Assembly: GCA_036852015.1 (NCBI GenBank)
Contig: JAANDG010000590.1
Span: forward strand, 1-64,000
Length of the DNA stretch: 64,000 bases
Reading direction: 5' to 3'
DNA from: Pelodera strongyloides
Lineage: Eukaryota > Nematoda > Chromadorea > Rhabditida > Rhabditidae
A program made the position numbers and the translations under genes. This document shows positions 53,953-64,000 of the stretch, one piece after another (the first letter of the stretch is position 1; each line of letters starts with the position of its first letter). The notes under the pieces are model-generated. The model was not told the origin of the DNA. It did not search any database and was given only the letters and a program-made list of their open reading frames with translations.

Positions 53953-54370
53953 TTAAAGGGACAGGCCCATTTCAAATGACCCCTATTTTTGATGATTCCA
54001 TCTGATTCTTCATGTCAAATATAGTAGGATATGATATTTTTCCAATTTTCAAGCGCAAAATTCACGCAGTATTCGGCAATTTACCATTGCCAGTCATACC
54101 CAACTATTTATCGCAGTTGTCACGCCCCTTTGCGCTAATTGGGCAATATGCTCTATTGGGCGTGGCAATTGCGACATTGGCCAATGAGGGCGAAGGGGCG
54201 TGCCAACTGCGATAAATAGTTGGGGATGGCTGCCGACGGTAAATTGCCGAATAGTGTGTGAATTTTGCGCTTGAAAATAAGAAAAATATTGCATCCTAAT
54301 ATATTTGACATCGAGAACTAGATGGAATCATCAAAAATAGGGGTCATTTGAAATGGGCCTGACCATTTAA
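53953..54370. mobile_element. TTAA-bounded long palindrome (family D)
   Basis: TTAAAGGGACAGGCCCATTT at the left, AAATGGGCCTGACCATTTAA at the right. The arms pair almost through to the centre (CCAACTATTTATCGCAGTT and its complement), 418 bp in all. The first bases match family B, the interior does not. Confidence 0.85.
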
Positions 54371-54710
54371 AACAAGGACCTACCGTAAATGGACATAAAC
54401 AAGGAAGCTATTTGGGAAAAGGGAGAAATACTAATAAATTGTGTTAAAAATAATCATATAATAGTGAATTGTGTACGAGTTACACAAAGTGTGGTAATCC
54501 AATAAACAATAAGACTGTCAACAACCTCTTGTTGAAAGAGGATCAGGCAGATCAGGTATGCGGAAACTATTCTATTATTCAGAATTCAGAGTTATCAACC
54601 AGCAATCACCCCTCACCGCCTACCTAATATGTTTGTGTGTGCAGAGTATTTTGATAAGTTCGCTGTGCTCTGAGAAGCGATGTGAATTCATGAAATCAGA
54701 AAACAAAATA

Positions 54711-54878
54711 CTACGCATTACCGACCGTTATTGAAACGCATCGTGGACAGCTGAATTCTTACCTACATATGCTAATTTGCTTGAATTTAGTTCGATTTTT
54801 TGTTCTAATTTATGTTCATTTACATAAGAATGCTGGTTTACTCGATGTGTTTCAAAAACCGGCCGGTATTTCGCTTGA
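54711..54878. mobile_element. MITE, GGCCGG family
   Basis: ACCGTTATTGAAACGCATCG at the left, AAAAACCGGCCGGTATTTCG at the right; terminal TTAA degraded. Confidence 0.7.
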
Positions 54879-56113
54879 CCATCATCCGTACGCTCTTGAA
54901 GCGTAAAACAAATTTTTTTAATTTTTTAAAATCCGTAAGAAACAATGACCGACGACATAGCTAAGGTTCACGAATACCAACGTAGAATAACTCTTTCAAG
55001 AGTGACATACTTTCTTCAAGCCTTACACAGTGTTCTGTCTATATAGAAAAAAGTTCCAGCTTCAAACAACACACTTTTAAATTTTAGTAACGACAGGCTT
55101 GAAGTTCTTTGAACACACTCATCATGGAATACATAAAATGTGTGTGCAAAGTATCCTGTTGCAAGAAAAGCAGGTTTCAGGGAAAGTTCTTCGAGTTCTA
55201 GGAAGGGCCAAAAACTTTTCCCCAAACCTCTCTAGGGAAATTTCCAATACTTAATTATTCTTTCGCGTTTTTGCCACTTAAAAATTCAGCGAAAAGCCAG
55301 GTGCTCGTGCTAGGTTGTGAATGAATCATCGGAAAGATAAACCGAAGCAATAGCAATAGTGAAATATAAATTAGTTATAATGTAGTAACTTGTAAGGAGT
55401 ATTTGGTGGTTTGAGAGTTTTAGTTTGGTATATACTACGATGCGGCACCGCACAGTAATGTTGCTGAAGCCAGTTGAGAAATAGAATATTCCCAAAAAGG
55501 CGGGGAAGCCTTGCAGTTAGCCTGACAGTTCAGTTCACTATACCTATACCAATTGAAAAACTACTGCTCAGGGTACGATAGTGTTCACAGGCCGCAAGGC
55601 TCTCTTTTTGACGTTAGCTAGAAATTGTATTGTAAGTGGCCAAGTTAGTATATCCATAAATACATAGGTAATAGATAGAAATCAAGAAGAAGAAAACTTT
55701 CTTTCAACTTATATCGTTTCCATTGGATTCGTTGAAAATAGGAAAAATGCGAAATTCATCTGATGACGTAAATTCAGGGGTAATATTTTAGCGTGCGCCC
55801 CTCATTAAGAAACAATGGGAATGACCCCGCACTTCCGTAATGAAAATAACAAGAGAGTCATAAATTTTAAAGGAAATTACGAGTCCTAAACTAGTTTGCA
55901 CTTGCTATTTTTAGCTTAAATTCTGTCCCAGGCTGGTGTTAGGAAACACCAGGTCTGTCTATAGTGTTGAGTGGTGTAAATAAACATGCTGAAATATGCG
56001 CTAATAAAAGCCAAAATTAGTAGTACCCGATCAGAGCTTTACCATCGCCTCATGTACGATCTAATGAAATAGGTTGCGTTTTCTGTGCGTGTAGGTGGAA
56101 AAAAGGTAGACGT

Positions 56114-56286
56114 GTTAAAGCGAAATGCTAGCCCCTTTGGAAAATTTGCATATGATAAGCAAATCCTATGTTATCCTATGCTAATTTTGTACGATTGCCG
56201 TGGACGATCGTACAAAATTAGCATAGGATACATAGGATTTGCTTATCATATGCAAATTTTCCAAAGAGGCTAGCATTTCGCTTTAA
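56114..56286. mobile_element. TTAA foldback element (copy 3)
   Basis: Same palindrome as 30540-30711, with the central loop in the opposite orientation (TGCCGTGGACG). TTAA at both ends. Confidence 0.92.
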
Positions 56287-57347
56287 AAAAAATTCGTCAC
56301 TGCATTAGTCAAATTACTGTCTAATGCGAATCCAATGCGACAGGTGGTTTATTTTTTTGCAGAAATAACTTAATAATTTATAAATTAAAAAAAAATCAGA
56401 TTAATACATATTTAAAACCACATAACTATTATTCGGTGTATGAATTATGAATTGAACGCTGCTTGTGAGTATCACCTCAGACTTAAGCTAATCATTAACT
56501 AAGCTAAGCTAATCATTAATACTTCAAATATTCAGATTAAGTTGTCGAAACTTCAAACTACATAAATGTAATTGACTTAAAAATTGAACTCTGCGTGTAA
56601 TTATCATCACAGACATTGCAGAAACACAATGAGGTCACTAGCAGATGTGTGCTTGTGAACGCACGCCAATTTATAACATGAGATGCTACTGGAATCCTAA
56701 CAATGAGAATTAAAAAAATCTAGATTGCTCTGAAAAAATGTAGCATCTAATAGTTAAGGTTAGCTTTTAAAAGCTCTACAACCCTATGGCCCATGATATT
56801 TGTTGGAGCAATTGTTTATCTGATATAATAAGTTCCGCTAGTAGTTACGCATTGTTTTTTTTCAAGTCAAGATGCTTCATAACAAAAGTGATATCGAAAA
56901 GTAAAATGTAATAAAAATCAAAACGAAAGTAAGAAACCTTACAACGGATTAGAACTATACATACATAGCTTTGTTATGCGGTTATGGTACTTTGTTATGT
57001 AACGCATATCGAGGTTATCAAAAAAAAATAGCTTCCGAAAATTTAATATCACACACGTATTCCGTCGGAGGGAACGGTGTTCATAGCCCAGCCGGCCCAG
57101 CGCCTGTACAGCGCGGCGATACCGCCGATACCGCTGCGTTCAAAGTATTCACCGATATTTACGCGGTACGGTAGTTTGAATGTAAAACGTTATAACGGCC
57201 GGGATTTGCAACAAATGATGGGCACCTGTATTCGCAAATGTTGTACCCAAATGAACATAATTCGACCAAAAAACTAGTGCAGTTATTTGTACACTATATG
57301 GGAACATATCTTCCAGCATGAGTTTCAAAAACCGGAGGTTATGCAGC

Positions 57348-57500
57348 TTTAGAGTGAAATACCGGCCGGTTTTTGAAACGCAGCGTGGTTGCTCGAATTT
57401 AACTCGATTTTGTATTTTAATTTTTGTTCATTTGCAAAAGCTACATACGAATGATGGTGCACTCACTGCGTTTCAAAGACTGGCCGGCATTTCGCGTTAA
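57348..57500. mobile_element. MITE, GGCCGG family
   Basis: GTGAAATACCGGCCGG at the left, CTGGCCGGCATTTCGCGTTAA at the right; shorter interior than other copies. Confidence 0.7.
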
Positions 57501-59410
57501 ATAGAACAACGACCACATTCAAATTCGCCGAATTTTGCCTTAATTATGTGTGCAAAAGGTGTCTTCAAAATTGTCCACCCCACGCTTTTATTGGTGAATA
57601 CGCTCCCAGACAAAAACTTTAAATTTGCAGACACTTTTGTTGGCCTAAAGCACATGATGATACACATCCGGAATTTAATTTAGCCTATATTTAGCCTTTC
57701 AACGTTGATAGTTGAATTGTGCCCAAACAAGGGGCATTTCAACGAATAATGACCTAACATATACTCTCTTTACGTCTGCGTGGGTCAGATCATGAGTGGT
57801 GTGTAAAATTAGAAACTTTTAACGAAACACCTAACTCTAACAAAGTCACTTTGTCCCTAGGTAGAGTGTAAAATTAGAAACTTTTCGGGAAATACTCTAA
57901 CTTCTCTAATGAAGGAGAATTGGCAAAAAGAAACAATAATACATCTTAGTTATAGAGGCTCCAACAAGAGCCCTGAAAACCTCGTGGAAAACATGCTGAA
58001 ATAAGAGGGCAGCCATGAGACAATGCGTGAGCCTGTACAGCGCGGCGATACCGTAGCGCACAAAGTGTTTACTTATTTGCGCGGCCTGTCTTTTATAACA
58101 AAAAATTCGCCGAAGCATGTCTTATTTGTGTGAGAAAAATCTGCAAAATGTGCCTCCACAAAACCACGCTTATATGAATTGTTAGAAAAAAACACAACCG
58201 CCTCAGATTTCAACAATTTCCGAATAATAAATGTTTTTACTTCCGGCTTTTGGCAAGCGAAATTAATTCTCTGAAAAGGAATAGGACTGTCGAAGTCGAT
58301 TAGCCTGTTGTTGAAACTTATTTTGGACGCTCAACGTTGTTATACTTCGCTCTTGTGTGTGTTATGTTATTGTTTTATTCCCGAGGTAATGCACGAAAAT
58401 TCAAAATTCTTAACTATGGCGAAACACTCAATCTTATTGGTTATTATTATTATTGCAAACAACTGCGACAGACTGTGTTTCAAGTTAGTTTCACTTGGAT
58501 ACAGCATATGAGAGTGCATTTGTCCATGCCATGACACTGTCGCAAAGCGGCGGTTGTATCGCTTTAAACGATTTGGAGTGTCCATGGTAAAAAAATCTGC
58601 GGATTCGCAAAGTATAAAACTACGCAGATTTAGTTTAGGCCACCTTGTTGGATTTATATTTGGGGGACAGCTCATCAAGTATGAACTACACTACGCGTGC
58701 CATGCGAATTTTTGATGAGTTAGGGTCAGTTGGAAAAATGCGTAGAGCTGTACGACAAAAGAACTTAGTAAATTTAGAAAATTTAGCCCCCACCCCCTTA
58801 CCCCTTATACATGTAAAAGCTACAATCTTTACTATAATATAATTATCAGCGTGTAATTGAATTGAACCGAACAGCTGGGTGGTGGCTTAATTGCAAGTGT
58901 ATGTCTTCTGGAAATAAGTGGAAGCAAGTGCGAGCCGAATCTTATAAGACATACATAATTATTGTGTAAATTATGTCGTCTGGCGTATCTCAAGGTTGGG
59001 ATTTACCTCGAAGTTTTAGAACCGGTAAAGGAAATGCAATGAACGAAGTGGGCTAACGACGCCGGCAGCTTTCCATTGTCGAAATAATTTTGCTACACCC
59101 GAAACGTCTCTTCCAAGGTTTATGCGAACGAAAACGCATATTTTGAAGACACACGACACTACTTATACCAAACGCCTGAAACGTAAAAATAAGCAGTATA
59201 TTGGGATGGAGATGTTCAACTGTTCAACATACGTTTCAACATATGGTTGTTCAGCTTACGTTTCAATAAATAGGGATGAAGATGTTCAACATACGTTTCA
59301 GAATATTGGGGAGAGGATCCTCGTCCTCTTTCAACTAAAAAAAACAATTAGTGTGCGTACAACTAATAAGACATAAGACACGATTCGACAGAACCCAGCT
59401 CGTGAGCATA
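57501..59410. other. Intergenic, no gene seen
   Basis: AT-rich with short frames only. A GGCGGTTGTATCGCTTTAA word at 58550-58566 resembles a lone MITE end. Imperfect copies of GATGTTCAACATACGTTTCA recur at 59211-59300. Confidence 0.3.
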
Positions 59411-59590
59411 GCACCAGCTTCCGTATCTCAACAGGTAGAGCGGTCGAGGCTTTGAATCCCAAGTCGGTTTGTGTTCCCCATTTCCGTTATGAATTACCGG
59501 CCTTGATGAAATGGCTTCGTTGCGGACGTTGTGACAAACAAACCTTTCTCCTCTATATAATAAATTTCCCACAACCGGTGTCCCGTGCCT
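59411..59590 (+). mobile_element. tRNA-like SINE or tRNA relic
   Basis: A-box-like CTCAACAGGTAGAGC, an anticodon-loop-like CTTTGAA and a weak B box GGTTTGTGTTCC, followed by a body ending near AATAAATTTCCC. The stems are too poor for a functional tRNA. Confidence 0.4.
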
Positions 59591-59755
59591 GAAGTACATT
59601 CAAAGATTTCTTTAAATTTTAGAGATTCCAATCCATAGCTAGATACTTTGTCTTTGCCGATCCACAGGAAAACGGAGAGACCACCGTCCTAGGGGTCCGC
59701 CAAAACGGGGCAGCACACCCCCTCTAGGATGCGTCATGGGAACGCGAAAGTCAGA

Positions 59756-59772
59756 TGGCGCACCCGTGGCGC
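59756..59772. repeat. 11-bp phased TGGCGC pair
   Basis: TGGCGC at 59756 and 59767, 11 bp apart; weaker GCGC/GCCGC words follow to 59810. Confidence 0.45.
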
Positions 59773-59919
59773 ACCAAAATGCTACGTACCTGCGCGCAAA
59801 TGTGCCGCGTTCCCTGCGGTCCTTCCGCAGCGATTGCGCAAAGTATCATCATTGCATCGGCCATCGTAAACCAGAAGGTAACAAGTTACCCATGAATATT
59901 TGCGAAGCATTTGTTTAGT

Positions 59920-62268
59920 ATACTATAGTATGTTGGTTCTAAATGTTGCCTCTTTCTCTATTTATTTGATTGGCACCTCGTGTCTGTAAAATGTTATCAA
60001 AATTCCCGTGGTATCAGCGATTTTACGTTCATTTTGAACTTTTCGCTTGTCGCTTTTTGCACATGAAAATTGCAACGCGGTAAACCAAAAAGTCGGCCTC
60101 ACTCACTGTTTTATTCGCAAGAGTGCATGACATCTACATATAATATTACCAAGTATTCGATGCGGCTTTATTTGATGTATTTTAACGTTAACCCGTAACT
60201 TTGCCTGAGACTGCGCATCATACATATTAAATCACAGGCACAATTAATTTGTCGATGGGTATAATTTGGACGTTGGAATTGGTATAAGGAATGTAAAACT
60301 AGTAAATGATTGACAGGTAGCTTTACCAGCTATCCTTAACTTACCAATTCAGCGGTAGCCTTGTGTGCGAATGTGACGTTACTAAAATCAGTGCATTGTT
60401 CGAACCATTAGCAATTTGGGACTTGTCCCAAGGCGTAAGTAAACTGTAGATTGGACCCGACCTAGGGCCTAGGATAGCTGTCATCAAGGCACTATCTACA
60501 CGATCAGGGTGCATAGCTCAAAAGATCAAATACCTTACAACTACAATTCAGAGGTTAGGGCATCTGACAAGTTGAATCTCTCCCATAATTACGGTGTATG
60601 TGTACGCCTATTATTCACAATTTTAAAGGTCCATAATACGCCTCTTTCACATTTTCTCGCGTAGTATGCCAAAGTTCTATCAATCCTGCATAATGGGGTT
60701 TGCAAGTATGCTGAACATTTACCGTATCTTATAACTACCCGAGAATATTTTTTAATTTTTCACATCATAATATATGCAGGTTTCGTGCAGAAATTCGGTA
60801 GTATTGACAGAATCACACCGTTTTTTGGGAGACTTGGAAACCCCATAAAAACCTCGTTCTTTTAACCCATGCACGTGCATTCCAACAGCATCAATAGAAA
60901 ATAGAAAGTAGTAAACGTTGGATCCATTCAATTCGTTTTAGCGCAATTTGTTTAACAAGTTGTTTTACAGTGGTTCCGCGCCTTGCGCTGTGACTAAAGT
61001 TTACCAGGATACCGGTTGCAATGTTCCGGAGCGCTACGGCCCGTTTTCAGAGGTAAGATGATGAGCTGAAAGGTGAGACAAATAAATAAAAGCATGCGCA
61101 CCCGGTGTATACTTTTTTTATCAGTTTGACAATTTAACTTTTCTTATTATCGCTTTCTTTATTTATCTGGTTGTTTGGTTTCTAGTCAGCTAGCTGTGTT
61201 AGGCAGTTAGGCAGGCTGCTAGGCTGTAAGGTTAGCTGCTGTAGCTAATTAGTCCCTTGTTTATTAATGGATTGAACCTACCTCATCCCGACGTTGGTAA
61301 TATCAGCGGTTAATCTATATTTTTTTTACGCTGTATATACAGTTTCTACATGTTAACTATATCTTTTTTTTGCACTGTATTTACAGTTTCTACATGTTAA
61401 CTAATTCATACGAGTTCTCACTTTCAACACCCAAGTTTTAGAAATTTAGAACAAGTAACAGAACAAATTAATCACACTCCTTCTTATTTATGAGTATTGT
61501 ATGAAACATGGAAAGTTGCTACTTGCCAATATGCAGTTGCCTCAGGCATCCTATAGCCTATATATAGATTATGTACTCCATGATAAGATATCGTAGGTTT
61601 ATATAGACCCTAACTCCTTTATAAGTCCTTAATTCGTCTTTTAGGTGTGCATTTTTATTATTACATGCATATTTACGCGATTATGTTACGCATCACTAGA
61701 TAAAACATACACATTTACTTTAAAAATATATTTACAAAAAATTAGTGACAAACCGTAAACGATCTGTCATTTGTCAAATGAACTCATTGTCATTTGCAGT
61801 TTTAATCGTTCTCTGTGTTCTTATCACAAAATTCTTATCAAAACAGTGTTACAACTTGGTTGCAAAGTTACTTGTGTATTAAAAAAGTCTAACGATAAGT
61901 AAGGAATAACTATATGATGTGTTGGTATAGTCCTTGACTAAACTTAGAGTTGTTAATTTTAATTTTGGGACTGTACCCTGTGGAAATTGGAAACGGTGAT
62001 TTATTTTGGTGAGCCGCGCACCGGATGCCCAATTTCAGTGCGCGCCATTCTTGATCGAATCTCTATTTAGTGGTTTCGCACCGTATATAAACGCGCAGCT
62101 AACCAACTATGTTTTCTCTTTGTACCAGTTGTTACTTGTTACCGATGTTTGCATTTTGTGATCACACATCGAGGACACTTTTAGTATTTCACTAGCTGTT
62201 TAGATTATAAACTTCTTCTAGCATCTTTACGCTCACTCTCCTAGTGAATTTTTTTTTCTGAATGTTAA
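59920..62268. other. Intergenic region upstream of GLDC, no gene seen
   Basis: Contains an inverted copy (60757-60845) of the repeat at 15700-15795 and a ~50-bp tandem duplication (61340-61402, ACAGTTTCTACATGTTAACTA twice). No splice-consistent coding exon recognised. Confidence 0.35.
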
Positions 62269-62439
62269 TTAAAGCGAAATACCGCTCGATTTTTGAAACA
62301 CATCGAGTACAGCAGCACTCCTTTGCGGCCTATGCAAATGAGCATAAATTAGAATAAAAAATCGAGCAAATTAGCACAACTACGTGAGAATTCAGTTGTC
62401 CACGATGCGTTTCAAAAACCGGCCGCTATTTCGCTCTAA
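62269..62439. mobile_element. MITE, GGCCGG family
   Basis: TTAAAGCGAAATACCGCTCG at the left, ACCGGCCGCTATTTCGCTCTAA at the right. Confidence 0.75.
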
Positions 62440-63201
62440 GCATCTAGCAAAAAGGCCAATTATTATAAAATCAAATATTTTCCCTTCATACTTTGTCTTC
62501 TCAAAAAGTCACTCCACACGTTTTATCTTGTTATCTTTTTCGTTTCTTCTTTTTGTCTGCTCTCTAAGTACCTATGTTCCATTATTATCTTTTTTCCTTC
62601 ATTTTTCTTCTATCTATACTCCTTCCTATCTCTGATCAACTATCACTAAAACAAGAAGTTATCAATACTGAGACACTCTCAAAAATTATCAAATTTATCG
62701 TTATTCCACCATGTATTAGGAGCAAAAACTGCTACGCAAACCCGAAAAATGTCTCGTTTTTAAAATTTCAAGCAAGTCAAGTCCCTGACTTAGTTTTCCT
62801 TACCTTTATGCTCTTTTAATGAGTATAATAAATATTCAAATAAATATTCAAATATTTATATCCTGAAATTCAAAAATTAGACCTGTGATACTTTCTATGT
62901 TGTTATATACTGTAGCGTACTTATTTCCAGGTTATTTACCATGTTCTATGCAAATTGATCACGCTATAGCCAATTTCATTATCATTATTGTTTTTACACA
63001 CACATTCCTGCTACTAATTTTCTAAAGCTAAAGTCAGTGCATATTTTGCGTGTTGCGTTCTACAAAGTTACGCATTTGTCGTGCTGTAGGATATACACAC
63101 ATTTTGTATATCAGCAATCATGTTTGAAAGCAATGCCAGACATTTCCTGAGATTTCGTTACGCTTTAGTATATTATAAATAAATGTTATTCATTTAGGGG
63201 T

Positions 63202-63758
63202 ATGCTCCGCGCGGCTCTTTCCCGAGCATCGAAGCTAAGCGTTCGACCGCTCGTCGCCGGTAAGTTTATTCATTTATTCATATTGTCCACAACTTTCTTT
63301 AAAGCGGTATAACACGTGGTGTTGAGCCGTATGCTGAGTGACATTTGTAGCCCTGTCCCTACCTCATGTTATACACGTTGTTTCTCTGATCCTTACCGAG
63401 TAAAAAAATCGATACAAAGCAACAAAAATAGACGATTTGAACTGAATCCCACTACAGAAAAACTGTCATTTTCAGAAATCCATATCAGGAAGAAACATGT
63501 TCTCAGTATGTGTTCTGTGTGTTTTACTATCATAATATTCATAATCGATACTTGGTTAATAATAACATTTTTGCAAGCCGTAGACAGGGGGTTCGAACCA
63601 TAGCCTTCCGAGTTCGAGACAAGACTTCTAGCCACTTGACCATGATAACGATGTTCTTTTTAGCTCAAAGTGCCGGTGTGCACGATGCATTCGCCGACCG
63701 TCACATCGGACCGAGCCGACTGGAGAAACAACAAATGTTGGACTATTTGGGGTTTAAG
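63202..63758 (+). CDS. GLDC: Glycine dehydrogenase (decarboxylating), P-protein, 5' end only
   Basis: P-protein of the mitochondrial glycine cleavage system: a PLP enzyme that decarboxylates glycine and passes the aminomethyl group to the lipoyl H-protein. Two coding exons are visible, 63202-63259 (donor GTAAGT) and 63664-63758 (acceptor TTTTTAG, donor GTAGGC), joined in phase. Exon 1 encodes MLRAALSRASKLSVRPLVA, an Arg/Ser/Ala-rich, acid-free stretch typical of a mitochondrial presequence. Exon 2 has HDAFADRHIGPS and EKQQMLDYLGFK, the conserved start of the mature protein. The PLP lysine and the rest (family about 1000 residues) lie beyond the right edge. An AG acceptor ends 4 nt before the ATG. 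The first intron holds a reverse-strand tRNA-like segment. Confidence 0.92.
63577..63650 (-). mobile_element. tRNA-like SINE head in GLDC intron 1
   Basis: On the minus strand an A box TGGTCAAGTGGC and a B box GGTTCGAACCC are correctly spaced for a Ser/Leu-type tRNA, but the acceptor and anticodon stems do not pair well. Probably a SINE head; the body would extend to lower coordinates. Confidence 0.4.
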
Positions 63759-64000
63759 GTAGGCAATGTTCTGAATGATGTTACGAACACGTGAGAAAAT
63801 TGTCAGAAGTCTCCCTGTACAGTAGTTTTCGCACCACATTTTCCCTGCCGCTTGTTAACCGTAACGCTGTCAATTGTACGCCGTAATGCGGCCGCGCACG
63901 CGCTAAATTTACTATTTGCACATCATCCTTCTGGATGTAAGCATGTGACCGTTCGATGTACATACAAACCTTGTGTATGATTATAATACGGCGCTGCTAT
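63759..64000 (+). other. GLDC intron 2, partial
   Basis: Begins GTAGGCAATG. No further coding exon seen before the window edge. Confidence 0.6.

Noticed and set aside
59411..59480. Functional tRNA
   Set aside because: Acceptor and T stems do not pair and the B box is degenerate; treated as a SINE or relic.

Overview
The window is eukaryotic: genes are cut into many short GT-AG exons, introns are AT-rich, and dispersed short repeats dominate the non-coding DNA. A nematode is the best guess. Interstitial TTAGGC telomere-type arrays are present, there are two copies of a DUF268 gene (a family I know as expanded in nematodes), and the genes whose start I can see have an AG acceptor 4-32 nt before the ATG with no visible upstream exon, as spliced-leader trans-splicing would give. 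I see nothing bacterial, viral or toxin-like.

Layout. 2077-14140 (-): XRN1-type 5'-3' exoribonuclease, 29 exons read, about 929 residues, 3' end beyond the left edge. 18145-21929 (-): GDE1-like glycerophosphodiester phosphodiesterase, whose stop codon lies in a TTAGGC array. 21930-29856: no confident gene; SINE, MITEs, microsatellites and a 1.35-kb satellite made of TTGCAG words with an octamer ATGCAAAT in each unit. 29857-35436 (-) and 40021-51133 (-): two paralogous DUF268 type II membrane proteins with the same exon plan; the homologous intron of each carries tRNA-Gln(CTG) genes on the opposite strand, one in the first copy and two in the second. 53627-53815 (-): a small secreted-peptide candidate. 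63202-63758 (+): the first two coding exons of the mitochondrial glycine cleavage P-protein (GLDC), running off the right edge.

Mobile DNA. The most striking feature is a population of at least seven families of short non-autonomous inverted-repeat elements bounded by TTAA. A filled/empty site pair within the window (52763-52933 against 31714-31717) shows TTAA duplication directly, which suggests a piggyBac-like mobiliser. One MITE (47084-48322) contains a retroposon-like insert with a 238-codon ORF resembling LINE ORF1 (coiled coil, RRM-like region, basic tail) and no reverse transcriptase. The 4.6-kb last intron of the second DUF268 gene holds two head-to-tail copies of an unclassified element, the first with an array of short hairpins whose stems co-vary.

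The genes do not form one pathway: mRNA decay (XRN1), phosphodiester lipid turnover (GDE1), unknown secretory-pathway function (DUF268) and mitochondrial glycine catabolism (GLDC). The four genes on the minus strand are separated by kilobases of repeats, so there is no sign of an operon. All homology calls are from recognition of motifs by eye; no database search was run.
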